64,000 bases of DNA, taken from NCBI RefSeq assembly GCF_019375555.1, contig NZ_JAHXDN010000002.1:558001-622000 (forward strand), read 5' to 3'. A program made the position numbers and the translations under genes. The notes under the pieces were generated by a model, which saw only the letters and a program-made list of their open reading frames with translations, was not told where the DNA came from and did not search any database. Source of the DNA: Roseobacter insulae (GTDB lineage: Bacteria > Pseudomonadota > Alphaproteobacteria > Rhodobacterales > Rhodobacteraceae). Within the stretch, counting starts at the first letter, position 1, and each line of letters begins with the position of its first letter. Shown piece by piece: positions 18,918 to 29,246 of the stretch.

Positions 18918-19219
18918 TCGGACTGGAACATTACCTGACAGTGGCGGCGACGCTCTTTGTCATTGGCATCTTCGGGCTGTTTCTCAACCGCAAGAACATC
19001 ATCATCCTGCTGATGAGCATCGAGCTGATGCTCTTGGCGGTGAACATCAATCTGGTGGCCTTTTCCAGCTTTCTCGATGATCTGGTGGGGCAGGTCTTCA
19101 CGCTCTTCGTGCTGACCGTGGCCGCGGCAGAGGCGGCGATTGGTCTGGCCATTCTGGTCTGTTTCTTCCGCAACCGCGGCACAATCGCCGTGGAAGACGT
19201 CAACGTGATGAAGGGCTGA
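18914..19219 (+). CDS. nuoK: NADH-quinone oxidoreductase subunit K
   Basis: 101 aa with three membrane helices. The proton-channel glutamates are present in helices 2 and 3: [18 protein letters not shown] and [20 protein letters not shown]. Length and sequence match the family. The ATG at 18914 overlaps the stop of the inserted gene, so nuoK translation now depends at least in part on that gene's ribosomes. Confidence 0.96.
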   Translation: MIGLEHYLTVAATLFVIGIFGLFLNRKNIIILLMSIELMLLAVNINLVAFSSFLDDLVGQVFTLFVLTVAAAEAAIGLAILVCFFRNRGTIAVEDVNVMKG

Positions 19220-19223
19220 GCAC

Positions 19224-21350
19224 ATGGAAACCATTATCCTCTTTGCCCCGCTCGTGGGCGCGCTTCTTTGCGGGTTCGGCTGGCGTCTGTTTGGCGAAAC
19301 CGCGGCGATGTGGATCGCCACCTCGCTGCTCTTTGTCTCCGCGATCCTGAGTTGGCTTGTTTTCCTGACCTTCGACGGGGTGACCGAGCAGATCCAGATC
19401 CTGCGCTGGATCGAAAGCGGCACGCTCAGCACCGATTGGGCAATCCGGCTCGACCGTTTAACCGCGATCATGCTGATTGTGATCACCACCGTCTCCAGCC
19501 TCGTGCATCTCTATTCCTTTGGCTACATGGACAACGACCCGCAGTGGCGCGAGGGTGAGGTCTACAAGCCGCGGTTCTTTGCCTACCTGAGCTTCTTCAC
19601 CTTCGCGATGCTGATGCTGGTGACCGCCGACAACCTCGTGCAGATGTTCTTTGGCTGGGAGGGCGTCGGCGTCGCCTCCTACCTGCTGATTGGGTTCTAT
19701 TACCGCAAGCCCTCCGCCAATGCCGCCGCGATCAAGGCTTTTGTGGTCAACCGCGTGGGCGATTTCGGCTTTGCGCTTGGCATCTTTGCACTGTTCTTCC
19801 TGACCGACAGCATCCGGTTCGACGATGTGTTTGCCGCCGCCCCCGATCTGGCAGAGACACAGCTGACATTCCTCTGGGGTGAATGGAATGCGGCCAACCT
19901 CGTGGCGGTCCTGCTCTTTATCGGCGCCATGGGCAAGTCGGCGCAGTTGCTGCTGCACACCTGGCTGCCGGATGCAATGGAAGGCCCGACGCCGGTATCG
20001 GCGCTGATCCATGCGGCGACAATGGTGACGGCTGGTGTGTTCCTTGTCTGCCGCATGTCGCCAATCATGGAATTTGCGCCCGAAGCGGCAACCTTCGTCA
20101 CGGTAATCGGGGCCACGACCGCCTTCTTTGCGGCCACCGTGGGGCTGGTGCAGACCGACATCAAACGGGTGATCGCCTATTCGACCTGCTCTCAGCTCGG
20201 CTACATGTTCGTGGCCGCCGGCGTGGGCATGTATTCGGCGGCGATGTTCCATCTTTTCACCCACGCCTTTTTCAAGGCGATGCTGTTTCTGGGTGCAGGT
20301 TCCGTTATCCACGCGATGCACCACGAGCAGGACATGATGAACTATGGCGGGCTGCGCAAGAAAATCCCCTATACTTTCTGGGCAATGATGATCGGCACGC
20401 TGGCCATCACCGGCGTGGGCATCCCTGTGTGGATCCTGACCCTGGGCGAGATCCCCATCGGCTTTGCCGGGTTCCAGTCCAAGGACGCGATTGTCGAGAG
20501 CGCTTTTGCAGCAGGGTCGATGTATGGCTTCTGGGCGCTGGTTATTGCGGCCCTTTTCACCAGCTTCTACAGCTGGCGGCTGATGTTCCTGACCTTCTAT
20601 GGCACGCCGCGCGGCGACAAGCACACGCATGACCACGCGCATGAAAGCCCGATGACGATGATTGTCCCGCTGGGTGTACTGGCGCTGGGGGCGATCTTTG
20701 CGGGCATGGTGTGGTACGGGTCCTTCTTTGGTCACACCGATAAGGTCGCCGCCTTTTACGGCGTGCCCTATGCCGAAGAAGCTGCGCATGGCGACGAGGG
20801 CGCCAGCGATGATCACGGTGAGGCCAAACCAGAGGATGATCACGGCGAGACCAAGGGCAAGGAGGGCGAGCACCACTACGCCTTTGCCGGTCAGCCGGGG
20901 CAGGGCGCGCTCTATATCGCGCCGGACAACACGCTGCTGGATGACGCGCACAAGGTGCCCTATTGGGTGAAGACATCACCCTTTGCGGCCATGCTTTTGG
21001 GCTTCCTGACCGCCTATTGGTTCTACATCAAGAACCCGTCTCTGCCCGGTCGTCTGGCCGAGAACCAGCGCCCTTTGTACCTCTTTCTCAAGAACAAGTG
21101 GTACTTTGACGAGCTCTATGACGTGATCTTCGTCGGGCCCGCCAAATGGATCGGGAGTTTCCTGTGGAAACGCGGCGATGGCGATGTGATTGACGGCGGC
21201 CTGAACGGCGTGGCCATGGGGATCATTCCGTTTTTCACCCGGCTCGCGGGCCGCGCGCAATCGGGGTACATCTTCACCTATGCCTTTGCCATGGTGATCG
21301 GCATCGCGGTGCTGGTCACGTGGATGACGATGAGCGGAGGAGCAAACTGA
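19224..21350 (+). CDS. nuoL: NADH-quinone oxidoreductase subunit L
   Basis: 708 aa antiporter-like subunit with about 15-16 helices and the long lateral helix at the C-terminus. Key motifs: [46 protein letters not shown], and [15 protein letters not shown]. Between the last antiporter helices there are two histidine-rich cytosolic or periplasmic loops: [11 protein letters not shown] (about 466-476) and a very acidic, histidine-containing stretch of about 35 residues near 520-555 ([30 protein letters not shown]). These exceed the usual loop length. Stop overlaps nuoM by one base. Confidence 0.97.
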   Translation: METIILFAPLVGALLCGFGWRLFGETAAMWIATSLLFVSAILSWLVFLTFDGVTEQIQILRWIESGTLSTDWAIRLDRLTAIMLIVITTVSSLVHLYSFGYMDNDPQWREGEVYKPRFFAYLSFFTFAMLMLVTADNLVQMFFGWEGVGVASYLLIGFYYRKPSANAAAIKAFVVNRVGDFGFALGIFALFFLTDSIRFDDVFAAAPDLAETQLTFLWGEWNAANLVAVLLFIGAMGKSAQLLLHTWLPDAMEGPTPVSALIHAATMVTAGVFLVCRMSPIMEFAPEAATFVTVIGATTAFFAATVGLVQTDIKRVIAYSTCSQLGYMFVAAGVGMYSAAMFHLFTHAFFKAMLFLGAGSVIHAMHHEQDMMNYGGLRKKIPYTFWAMMIGTLAITGVGIPVWILTLGEIPIGFAGFQSKDAIVESAFAAGSMYGFWALVIAALFTSFYSWRLMFLTFYGTPRGDKHTHDHAHESPMTMIVPLGVLALGAIFAGMVWYGSFFGHTDKVAAFYGVPYAEEAAHGDEGASDDHGEAKPEDDHGETKGKEGEHHYAFAGQPGQGALYIAPDNTLLDDAHKVPYWVKTSPFAAMLLGFLTAYWFYIKNPSLPGRLAENQRPLYLFLKNKWYFDELYDVIFVGPAKWIGSFLWKRGDGDVIDGGLNGVAMGIIPFFTRLAGRAQSGYIFTYAFAMVIGIAVLVTWMTMSGGAN

Positions 21351-22891
21351 TGGATAACCTTCTGTCCATTGTGACCTTCATTCCGGCGCTGGCGGCGCTT
21401 ATTCTCGCGGTCTTCCTGCGTGGTGACGATGCCTCGGCGAACCGCAACGCCAAGTGGTTGGCGATGGCCGCCACGTCGATGACCTTCCTTGTGTCGCTCT
21501 TCATCCTCGCGGAATTCGACCCCAATGACACCGGCTTCCAGTTTGTCGAACAGGCGCCATGGCTTCTGGGGCTTCAATACAAGATGGGCGTCGATGGCAT
21601 TTCCGTGCTTTTCGTGATGCTGACCACCTTCATGATGCCGCTGGTGATCGCGGCCTCCTGGAACGTGACCGAGCGCGTCAAGGAATACATGATCGCCTTC
21701 CTGATGCTGGAAACGCTGATGCTGGGCGTCTTCATGGCGCTCGATCTGGTGCTCTTCTATCTCTTCTTTGAGGCCGGCCTGATCCCGATGTTCCTGATCA
21801 TCGGCATCTGGGGCGGGGCGAACCGCATCTACGCCAGCTTCAAGTTCTTCCTCTACACTTTCCTCGGCTCTGTCCTGATGCTGGTGGCGATGGTGGGCAT
21901 GTTCGCGGACGCGGGCACCACGGATATCGAGGTGCTGCTGAACCACCAGTTCGCCTTCGAGACTTTCTCGATTGCGGGCGTCACCGTTGTGGGCGGTCTT
22001 CAGACGCTGCTGTTTCTTGCGTTCTTCGCCAGCTTCGCGGTCAAGATGCCGATGTGGCCGGTGCACACCTGGTTGCCGGATGCGCACGTGCAGGCGCCCA
22101 CTGCGGGGTCAGTGGTTCTGGCCGCGATCCTGTTGAAGATGGGTGGCTACGGGTTCCTGCGCTTCTCACTGCCGATGTTCCCCGTGGGCTCGGAAGTGAT
22201 GACGCCGCTGGTGTTGTGGATGTCGGCCATCGCCATCGTGTATACCTCGCTGGTGGCGCTCGTGCAGGAAGACATGAAAAAGCTGATCGCCTATTCATCA
22301 GTCGCGCACATGGGTTTCGTGACCATGGGCATTTTCGCCGCGAACCAGCAGGGTGTCGATGGCGCGATCTTCCAGATGGTCAGCCACGGGTTTATCTCCG
22401 GCGCGCTCTTCCTGTGCGTCGGCGTGATCTATGACCGGATGCACACCCGCGACATCGACGCCTATGGCGGTCTGGTGAACCGGATGCCGGCTTATGCGCT
22501 GATCTTCATGCTCTTCACGATGGCGAACGTGGGTCTGCCGGGGACGTCCGGATTTGTCGGGGAATTCCTGACACTGATGGCGATCTTCCAGGTCAATACC
22601 TGGGTCGCTGCCGTGGCCACCACCGGGGTGATCTTCTCTGCCGCATACGCGCTCTGGCTCTACCGTCGGGTGGTGATGGGCGATCTGATTAAGGAAAGCC
22701 TGCGCTCGATCTCTGACATGACACCCCGGGAACGCTGGATATTTGCGCCGCTGGTGGTGATGACGATCCTGCTTGGCGTCTATCCCGCGCTGGTGCTCGA
22801 TATTACCGGACCCGCCGTCGCGGCGCTGGTTGGCAACTATGACACGGCTTTGGCGGCGGCGGAAGCCGCGTCGCAGCTGGCTTCGAATTAA
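21350..22891 (+). CDS. nuoM: NADH-quinone oxidoreductase subunit M
   Basis: 513 aa, 14 predicted helices. [70 protein letters not shown] and [15 protein letters not shown] are the conserved antiporter segments with the lysine and glutamate of the proton path. The frame is open 30 bp upstream, but ATG 21350 overlaps the nuoL stop (TGATG) and GGAGGAGC precedes it, so it is the start. Confidence 0.97.
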   Translation: MDNLLSIVTFIPALAALILAVFLRGDDASANRNAKWLAMAATSMTFLVSLFILAEFDPNDTGFQFVEQAPWLLGLQYKMGVDGISVLFVMLTTFMMPLVIAASWNVTERVKEYMIAFLMLETLMLGVFMALDLVLFYLFFEAGLIPMFLIIGIWGGANRIYASFKFFLYTFLGSVLMLVAMVGMFADAGTTDIEVLLNHQFAFETFSIAGVTVVGGLQTLLFLAFFASFAVKMPMWPVHTWLPDAHVQAPTAGSVVLAAILLKMGGYGFLRFSLPMFPVGSEVMTPLVLWMSAIAIVYTSLVALVQEDMKKLIAYSSVAHMGFVTMGIFAANQQGVDGAIFQMVSHGFISGALFLCVGVIYDRMHTRDIDAYGGLVNRMPAYALIFMLFTMANVGLPGTSGFVGEFLTLMAIFQVNTWVAAVATTGVIFSAAYALWLYRRVVMGDLIKESLRSISDMTPRERWIFAPLVVMTILLGVYPALVLDITGPAVAALVGNYDTALAAAEAASQLASN

Positions 22892-22903
22892 AGGACGGAC
22901 ATC

Positions 22904-24349
22904 ATGGTATCCGCTGATTTGACACTTGTGCTGCCGGAAATCCTGTTGGCGATTTATGCCATGGGCATGTTGCTGGTGGCGGTCTACACCACAAAGGACG
23001 GTCTGGCGTCGACGCTGGTGTGGATGACCGCGGCCGTTATGGCAGCGCTTGGTGTCTGGATCGCCACGACCGGTGAAGGGACAACCACCGCCTTCAACGG
23101 CATGCTGGTGCTGGACGGGTTTGCGCGCTTTGCCAAGGTGACAATCCTGCTGTCAGCCGCCGCCGTTCTGATCATGTCCGAGGCCTATATGAAATCGCGC
23201 GATCTGCTGCGGTTCGAGTACCCCTTGCTGGTGGCCCTGAGTGCAGTTGGCATGATGGTCATGGTATCCGCGGGTGACCTGATGGCGCTCTATATGGGGT
23301 TGGAACTGCAATCGCTGGCGCTCTATGTCGTGGCGTCGCTGCGGCGGGACTCTGTGAAATCCACCGAGGCCGGGTTGAAGTATTTCGTACTCGGCGCGCT
23401 CTCATCCGGGCTGCTGCTCTATGGCGCGTCGCTGGTTTACGGCTACGCGGGCACCACGCTCTTCTCCGGCATCATTGAAACCGCTCAGCATGGTGACGTG
23501 TCTCTGGGTCTGCTCTTCGGGCTCGTCTTCCTGATTTCGGGGATGGCCTTCAAGGTTTCCGCCGTGCCGTTCCACATGTGGACGCCGGATGTCTATGAAG
23601 GCTCGCCCACCCCGGTCACCGCCTTCTTTGCAACGGCCCCGAAGGTCGCCGCGATGGGTCTTTTCGCCCGCGTGCTGCATGATGCCTTTGGCAATGCGGT
23701 CAGCGACTGGAGCCAGATCGTGGCGCTGCTCTCGGTGCTCTCGATGTTCCTCGGGGCGGTTGCGGCCATCGGTCAGAGCAATATCAAGCGCCTGATGGCG
23801 TTTTCCTCGATTGCCCATATGGGATATGCGCTGATGGGGCTGGCGGCAGGCACGGTGCTGGGTGTGCAGGCGATGCTGATCTACATGGCGATTTACGTGA
23901 CCATGAACGTCGGTACCTTCGCCTTTATCCTGATGATGGAAAAGGACGGTCAGCCAGTCACCGATATCGCGGCTCTGAACATGTACTCCAAGCGCGAACC
24001 GGGCAAGGCGCTGGCGATGCTGGTTCTGCTTTTCAGCCTTGCAGGTGTGCCGCCGATGCTGGGCTTCTTCGGCAAATTCTACGTCCTGCGCGCGGCATAT
24101 GAGGCGGGCCTTGCGTGGCTGGCCGTGGCCGGTGTGATCGCCTCTGTGATCGGTGCCTACTATTATCTGCGGATCGTCTTTTACATGTATTTCGGCGACG
24201 AAAGCCAGGAAGGTCTGGATGGCGGCGGCTCAAACACGGTGCTGTGGGGCTTCCTGATGGCATCCGCGGCGGTCATGGTGTTGGGCATCGCAAACATGTT
24301 TGGCGTGGAATCTGCCGCAGCGGCGGCAGCGGCGACACTGGTGAACTGA
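22904..24349 (+). CDS. nuoN: NADH-quinone oxidoreductase subunit N
   Basis: 481 aa, 14 predicted helices. Conserved antiporter segments are [49 protein letters not shown] and [19 protein letters not shown]. An alanine-rich tail ends the protein. It is the last nuo gene; 63 bp separate it from birA on the same strand, so transcription may continue into the next group. Confidence 0.97.
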   Translation: MVSADLTLVLPEILLAIYAMGMLLVAVYTTKDGLASTLVWMTAAVMAALGVWIATTGEGTTTAFNGMLVLDGFARFAKVTILLSAAAVLIMSEAYMKSRDLLRFEYPLLVALSAVGMMVMVSAGDLMALYMGLELQSLALYVVASLRRDSVKSTEAGLKYFVLGALSSGLLLYGASLVYGYAGTTLFSGIIETAQHGDVSLGLLFGLVFLISGMAFKVSAVPFHMWTPDVYEGSPTPVTAFFATAPKVAAMGLFARVLHDAFGNAVSDWSQIVALLSVLSMFLGAVAAIGQSNIKRLMAFSSIAHMGYALMGLAAGTVLGVQAMLIYMAIYVTMNVGTFAFILMMEKDGQPVTDIAALNMYSKREPGKALAMLVLLFSLAGVPPMLGFFGKFYVLRAAYEAGLAWLAVAGVIASVIGAYYYLRIVFYMYFGDESQEGLDGGGSNTVLWGFLMASAAVMVLGIANMFGVESAAAAAAATLVN

Positions 24350-24412
24350 TCGCTGCGTCGTGACCATGTCCTGCCCGCCGTTCGGCACAGGTAACTCGCG
24401 CCCGAGGCAACC

Positions 24413-25171
24413 ATGACACGCTGGCCCGAGGGATACGGCCGTTTCGTACTGGACAGCGTCGGCTCAACCCTTGACGAAGCGGCGCGCATGGCCCCCGGTA
24501 CACCCGGTGCGTTCTGGGTTTTTGCCCATGCTCAGACCGCGGCGCGTGGCAGGCGCGGGCGCCCCTGGTCCATGTACGACGGCAATTTTGCCGCGACCTT
24601 GCTGTTGCACCCCGAAGAGACACCCGGGGTCGCCGCGCTGCGGTCCTTCGTGATGTCGCTGGCGCTTTATCGGTCCTTCGTCGAGGTGACCGGAAACCCG
24701 GATGACTTCACTTTGAAATGGCCGAACGATGTCCTGCTCAGAAGCGGCAAGGTTGCCGGTATCCTGTTGGAGAGCGCAGGCCAGGGCGGCAAGATGGGGC
24801 CGCTGGCGATTGGTGTGGGGGTCAATCTTGTGCACGCACCCGGCGCGGAAGACGTGGAGCCCGGTGCGGTAAGGCCGGTGTCGCTGATGGGCGAAGCCGG
24901 GTGCAAGGTTGCAGCCGAGGCGTTCCTGACCGTTCTCGCACATCATTATGCGGCGCTTGAGAGCCAGTTTGTCACCTTTGGTTTTGCGCCGATCAGAACC
25001 GCGTGGCTCGCGCATGCCGCGCGCCTTGGGCAACCGGTCATTGCGCGAACGGGCCGCGAAGACATCTCGGGCACGTTTGAGGACATCGACGGCGATGGTA
25101 ACCTGATGCTGAGGACATCGCGTGGCGTGCGGTCGATTGCGGCGGCTGACGTCTTTTTCCAAACCTCATGA
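24413..25171 (+). CDS. birA: Biotin--[acetyl-CoA-carboxylase] ligase
   Basis: 252 aa. Activates biotin to biotinyl-AMP and transfers it to carboxylase biotinyl domains. It has the adenylate-binding motif AARGRRGRPW at about residues 42-51, KWPNDVLL, and KVAGILLE. The N-terminal winged-helix DNA-binding domain of E. coli BirA is absent, so this is a ligase without repressor function. A logical substrate is the carboxylase at the left end of the window. Order nuoN-birA-coaX-rnj is, as I recall, common in alphaproteobacteria. Confidence 0.93.
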   Translation: MTRWPEGYGRFVLDSVGSTLDEAARMAPGTPGAFWVFAHAQTAARGRRGRPWSMYDGNFAATLLLHPEETPGVAALRSFVMSLALYRSFVEVTGNPDDFTLKWPNDVLLRSGKVAGILLESAGQGGKMGPLAIGVGVNLVHAPGAEDVEPGAVRPVSLMGEAGCKVAAEAFLTVLAHHYAALESQFVTFGFAPIRTAWLAHAARLGQPVIARTGREDISGTFEDIDGDGNLMLRTSRGVRSIAAADVFFQTS

Positions 25172-25183
25172 GGGAGGGTGGCC

Positions 25184-25957
25184 ATGCTACTGGCAATTGA
25201 CTGCGGGAACACGAACACGGTCTTTGCGATCTGGGACGGGGAACAGTTTCTCGCCTCGTGGCGTACGTCGACCGAATGGCAGCGTACCGCGGACCAGTAT
25301 TTCGTCTGGCTGAGCACGCTGATGCGCCTGCAGGGGATCGAGGCACAGATCACCGATATGATCATCTCTTCGACGGTGCCGCGGGTGGTGTTCAACCTGC
25401 GGGTTCTTGCGGACAGGTATTTCAACACACGCCCGCTGGTTGTCGGCAAGCCCGATTGTCTGCTGCCCGTCGACGTAAGGGTCGATCAAGGCACGGCGGT
25501 CGGACCGGACCGGTTGGTAAACACGGTGGCCGGTCATGATCTTTATGGCGGTGACCTGATCATGGTGGATTTCGGCACCGCCACCACCTTCGATGTCGTG
25601 GACAGCGACGGCGCCTATATCGGCGGGGTGATCGCGCCGGGCGTGAACCTCAGCCTTGAGGCGCTGCATCAGGCCGCGGCGGCCCTGCCGCATGTCGACA
25701 TTTCCAAGCCGCAGGCGGTGATCGGCACAAATACGGTGACCTGCATGCAGTCCGGCGTTTTTTGGGGTTATGTCGGGCTCGTGCGTGAGATATGTGCCCG
25801 GATCAAGGCAGAACGCGAACGCGAGATGCGCGTGATATCAACGGGGGGGCTGGCCCCGCTTTTCCAGCAATCCGAGGCGCTTTTCGACGCCTTCGAGGAT
25901 GATCTGACAATTCACGGGCTGACCGTGATTCACAAGTTTAACAAGGACAACGCTTAA
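25184..25957 (+). CDS. coaX: Type III pantothenate kinase
   Basis: 257 aa, ASKHA-fold kinase for the first step of coenzyme A synthesis. The phosphate-binding motif MLLAIDCGNTNTVFAIWDG is at the N-terminus, GPDRLVNTVAGHDLYG and DFGTATTFDVV follow with the catalytic aspartates. ATG at 25184 is preferred over GTG at 25178 because GGGAGG lies directly upstream at the right spacing. Starts 12 bp after birA and ends 4 bp before the RNase J gene. Confidence 0.94.
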   Translation: MLLAIDCGNTNTVFAIWDGEQFLASWRTSTEWQRTADQYFVWLSTLMRLQGIEAQITDMIISSTVPRVVFNLRVLADRYFNTRPLVVGKPDCLLPVDVRVDQGTAVGPDRLVNTVAGHDLYGGDLIMVDFGTATTFDVVDSDGAYIGGVIAPGVNLSLEALHQAAAALPHVDISKPQAVIGTNTVTCMQSGVFWGYVGLVREICARIKAEREREMRVISTGGLAPLFQQSEALFDAFEDDLTIHGLTVIHKFNKDNA

Positions 25958-25961
25958 CCTC

Positions 25962-27629
25962 ATGAGCACTGACAGACTGATTTACCTGCCTCTTGGAGGG
26001 GCGGGCGAAATAGGCATGAACGCCTATGTGTACGGCTATGGCCGGCCGGGCAAGGAACGCCTGATCGTGGTGGACCTCGGCATCGCCTTCCCGGATATGG
26101 AAACAAGCCCCGGCGTGGATGTGATCATGCCCGATATCGCGTGGCTGGTTGAGCGGCGCGACCGGATCGAGGCGGTGTTCATCACCCATGCGCATGAGGA
26201 TCATGTCGGTGCCATCGCCCATACCTATGACCAGCTCAAGGCCCCGATTTATGCGCGCGCCTTCACCTCGAACATCGCGCGGCGCAAGATGGAGGAACAT
26301 GGCCACCCCGAAGAGGCGATCACCACCGTATCCGCGTGGCCTGAAGTGGTTCAGGCCGGTCCGTTCGCCGTCGGTTTCCTGCCGGTGTCTCATTCCATCC
26401 CCGAAAGCTCGTCGCTGATCATCGACACACCGGAAGGCCGTGTCATCCATTCCGGCGATTTCAAACTGGATGAAACCCCGCTCGTGGGCGAACCATTCGA
26501 CCCGGAGGTATGGGCGGAAGTCAGCAAGGATGGCGTGAAAGCGCTGATCTGTGACAGCACAAATGTATTTTCACCCAGCCCCGGGCGGTCCGAGGCGAGC
26601 CTTGGTCCGGAGATCACCAAGCTGGTTGAGAAAGCAAAAGGCATGGTCGTGGCCACCACCTTTGCCTCCAATGTCGCGCGGGTGAAGACACTTGCCGAGG
26701 CGGGGGAGCGGGCGGGGCGATCCATCGTACTGATGGGACGGGCCATGAAGCGGATGATCGAGGCGGCCGTTGAAACCGGCGTGCTGACCGATTTTCCGCG
26801 GATCGTCCCGCCCGAAGATGCCAAGTCGATCCCGCGCGAAAACCTGATGTTGCTGGTCACCGGCAGTCAGGGAGAGCGCCGTGCCGCCTCAGCGCAACTG
26901 TCCCGCGGCAAGTACCAGGGAATGGAGATGAAGGAAGGCGATCTGTTCCTGTTTTCCTCCAAAACCATTCCGGGCAACGAAAAAGGTGTGATCCGCATCA
27001 TGAACGCCTTTTCCGAACAGGGTGTGGACGTGGTGGATGACAGTAATGGGCTGTACCATGTTTCCGGCCACGCGAACGGGCCCGATCTGGAACGCCTGAC
27101 CGCCATCGTGAAACCGCAGGTGCTGATCCCGATGCATGGCGAACACCGGCATCTGCGCGAACACGTCAAGATTGCCAATCGTAATGGTATGACCGGTGTT
27201 CTGGCTGTGAACGGCATGATGGTGGATCTGTCGGGCAATCAGCCGACCATTGCCGAATACATAGACACCGGGCGCACTTATCTGGATGGCTCGGTGCAGA
27301 TCAGTGCGATGGACGGGGTCGTGCGGGACCGTATCCGCATGGCGCTGAACGGCCATGTGGTGGTCACGGTCATTCTGGATGACGAAGACGAGCCGCTGGG
27401 TGAACCCTGGTGTGAACTCAAGGGGGTGCCGGAAACCGGCACAAGCAAGGCGGCGCTTGTCGATGTGCTGGAGGCCGATCTGGCGCAATGGCTTGCGCGG
27501 GCAGGGGCGAAAACCCTGCGCGACGATGACAAGCTGCACGAGGGTATCAAACGCACGGTGCGCAACACATCTCTGGATGAAATCGGGCGCAAGCCGGAAG
27601 TTACGATCGTTGTAAGCCGGCTCAGCTGA
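25962..27629 (+). CDS. rnj: Ribonuclease J
   Basis: 555 aa metallo-beta-lactamase/beta-CASP ribonuclease with both endo- and 5'-3' exonuclease activity in characterised relatives. The zinc motif THAHEDHVGAIAH (about residues 73-85), SHSIPESS, SGDFKLDETP, the beta-CASP segment VTGSQGERRAA and GHANGPD with MHGEHRHL are all present. It takes part in mRNA and rRNA maturation. The stop codon lies inside a strong palindrome shared with the convergent helicase gene. Confidence 0.95.
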   Translation: MSTDRLIYLPLGGAGEIGMNAYVYGYGRPGKERLIVVDLGIAFPDMETSPGVDVIMPDIAWLVERRDRIEAVFITHAHEDHVGAIAHTYDQLKAPIYARAFTSNIARRKMEEHGHPEEAITTVSAWPEVVQAGPFAVGFLPVSHSIPESSSLIIDTPEGRVIHSGDFKLDETPLVGEPFDPEVWAEVSKDGVKALICDSTNVFSPSPGRSEASLGPEITKLVEKAKGMVVATTFASNVARVKTLAEAGERAGRSIVLMGRAMKRMIEAAVETGVLTDFPRIVPPEDAKSIPRENLMLLVTGSQGERRAASAQLSRGKYQGMEMKEGDLFLFSSKTIPGNEKGVIRIMNAFSEQGVDVVDDSNGLYHVSGHANGPDLERLTAIVKPQVLIPMHGEHRHLREHVKIANRNGMTGVLAVNGMMVDLSGNQPTIAEYIDTGRTYLDGSVQISAMDGVVRDRIRMALNGHVVVTVILDDEDEPLGEPWCELKGVPETGTSKAALVDVLEADLAQWLARAGAKTLRDDDKLHEGIKRTVRNTSLDEIGRKPEVTIVVSRLS

Positions 27630-27639
27630 GCTGGCTTAC
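27612..27639. terminator. Candidate bidirectional terminator covering both stop codons
   Basis: GTAAGCCGGCTCAG at 27612-27625 is followed at once by CTGAGCTGGCTTAC at 27626-27639, a 14-bp inverted repeat with one mismatch that would pair as G-U in RNA. The stop codons of rnj (27627-27629) and of the helicase gene (27636-27638, minus strand) lie inside it. No T-run is visible, so a Rho-assisted or hairpin-only stop is likely. Confidence 0.6.
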
Positions 27640-29111
27640 CCGGTGCTGCGCTCTTTGAAGCTCAACCCGATGAACTCAGGCGTGTGATCGCCCAGGCCCA
27701 CGACCTTGTTGCCACCGCGATCACCGCCTGCTTTGCCACGGCTGGAAGAGCGGCTGCGACTGCTGCGTTTGGGTTCTTCCGACGGCGCCTTTTTGTCCTG
27801 CACCGGCGCGTCGCCCGCATCGTTGGCGGCTTCGGTTACCGGCGGCTTCTCGGGTTGGGGGGCCTCGTCATTCTTGCGACTGCGCGACCGGCTGCGCTTG
27901 GGCTTGTCTTCCTGTTCCGTTGTCTCTGCCGCCTTGACCGGCTCAGCTGACGCCTTCTGCGCGGCCAAGGGATTGTCCAGTCTCGGGATTTCACGCTGAA
28001 CCAGCCGCTCGATATCCGCGAGGTTCCGCTCGTCGCGGGGCACGCAGATCATGATCGCCTTGCCATCCCGGCCAGCGCGGCCCGTGCGGCCTATCCGGTG
28101 CACGTAATCCTCTGCGTGGCTGGGCACGTCAAAGTTGAAGACATGGCTGACCGAAGGCACATCCAGACCACGCGCCGCGACGTCTGACGCAACAAGGAAC
28201 CGGAGCGTGCCGTCACGGAAACCGTCCAGTGTCCGGGTACGCTGGCTCTGATCGAGATCGCCATGGATCGGGGCGGCATCATAGCCGTATTTCTTGAGCG
28301 ATTTTGCCACGATATCCACGTCAACCTTGCGGTTACAGAAGACGATGGCATTGGTGCATTTATCGCCTTCCGCGTCGATTATGTGGCGCAGTACCTTGCG
28401 CTTTTCCGAGGCCTCGCGATCCTTGCGCGACCCTTTGAACATCACGACACCCTGAGCGATGTTTTCGCCTGTCGTCGCCTGGCGAGCGACTTCTACGCGT
28501 TCGGGCGCAGACAGGAAGGTGTTGGTGATCCGCTCGATTTCCGGCGCCATCGTGGCCGAGAAAAACAGCGTCTGCCGGGTGAAGGGTGTCAGCGAGAAAA
28601 TGCGTTCGATATCCGGGATGAAGCCCATGTCGAGCATCCGGTCCGCTTCGTCCACCACCATGATCTGAACACCGGTCAACAACAGCTTGCCGCGCTCGAA
28701 GTGATCCAGCAAGCGTCCGGGCGTCGCAATCAGGACGTCAACACCCTTGTCGATCAGCTTGTCCTGTTCCTTGAAGGACACACCGCCGATCAGCAGTGCC
28801 TTGGTCAGTTTCAGGTGCTTGGTATAGGTGTCGAAATTCTCCGCCACCTGTGCCGCCAGTTCCCGGGTCGGGCACAGGACCAGACTGCGAGGCATCCGCG
28901 CACGGGCGCGCCCTCGCGCCAGAAGCGTGATCATCGGCAGCGTGAAGCTGGCGGTTTTGCCGGTGCCGGTTTGTGCGATGCCGAGCACGTCCTTACCTTC
29001 CAGCGCGGGCGGAATCGCCCCGGCCTGAATTGGCGTGGGCGTTTCATAGCCCGCCTCTTCAACGGCTTTCAAAACTTTGGGATTCAGATTCAGATCAGTA
29101 AACTTGGTCAT
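27636..29111 (-). CDS. DEAD/DEAH-box RNA helicase, RhlE-like
   Basis: 491 aa. It has the Q motif FTDLNLNPKVLKAVEEAGYETPTPIQ, Walker A AQTGTGKTASF, PTRELAAQ, the VDEADRMLDMGF box, FSATM and HRIGRTGRAGRDG. The C-terminal 110 residues are low-complexity, Arg/Ser and Lys-rich (KRSRSRSRK and RSSRSRSSSRGK), typical of RNA-binding tails. Start ATG at 29111 (MTKFTDLN) is used rather than open frame to 29237, because homology begins there and CGGACATTT precedes it. Convergent with the RNase J gene: both act in RNA turnover. Confidence 0.93.
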   Translation of the reverse strand: MTKFTDLNLNPKVLKAVEEAGYETPTPIQAGAIPPALEGKDVLGIAQTGTGKTASFTLPMITLLARGRARARMPRSLVLCPTRELAAQVAENFDTYTKHLKLTKALLIGGVSFKEQDKLIDKGVDVLIATPGRLLDHFERGKLLLTGVQIMVVDEADRMLDMGFIPDIERIFSLTPFTRQTLFFSATMAPEIERITNTFLSAPERVEVARQATTGENIAQGVVMFKGSRKDREASEKRKVLRHIIDAEGDKCTNAIVFCNRKVDVDIVAKSLKKYGYDAAPIHGDLDQSQRTRTLDGFRDGTLRFLVASDVAARGLDVPSVSHVFNFDVPSHAEDYVHRIGRTGRAGRDGKAIMICVPRDERNLADIERLVQREIPRLDNPLAAQKASAEPVKAAETTEQEDKPKRSRSRSRKNDEAPQPEKPPVTEAANDAGDAPVQDKKAPSEEPKRSSRSRSSSRGKAGGDRGGNKVVGLGDHTPEFIGLSFKERSTG

Positions 29112-29246
29112 AAATGTCCGATTTTGGCGGACACTTTCTTGGCCCGCAGCAGCGTTCATGTCGGCCCGCATGGCCCTGGGGCGGCTTTGCGCCGCGACAT
29201 GATGAGGGTCCATATCAACATGTGCTGCCAGCGTCAATTAGTTGTG

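Noticed and set aside
19458..20951. 497-codon open frame on the minus strand across nuoL
   Set aside because: It is antisense to a certain gene, its product is His/Arg-rich without any family character, and long antisense frames are expected in GC-rich DNA.
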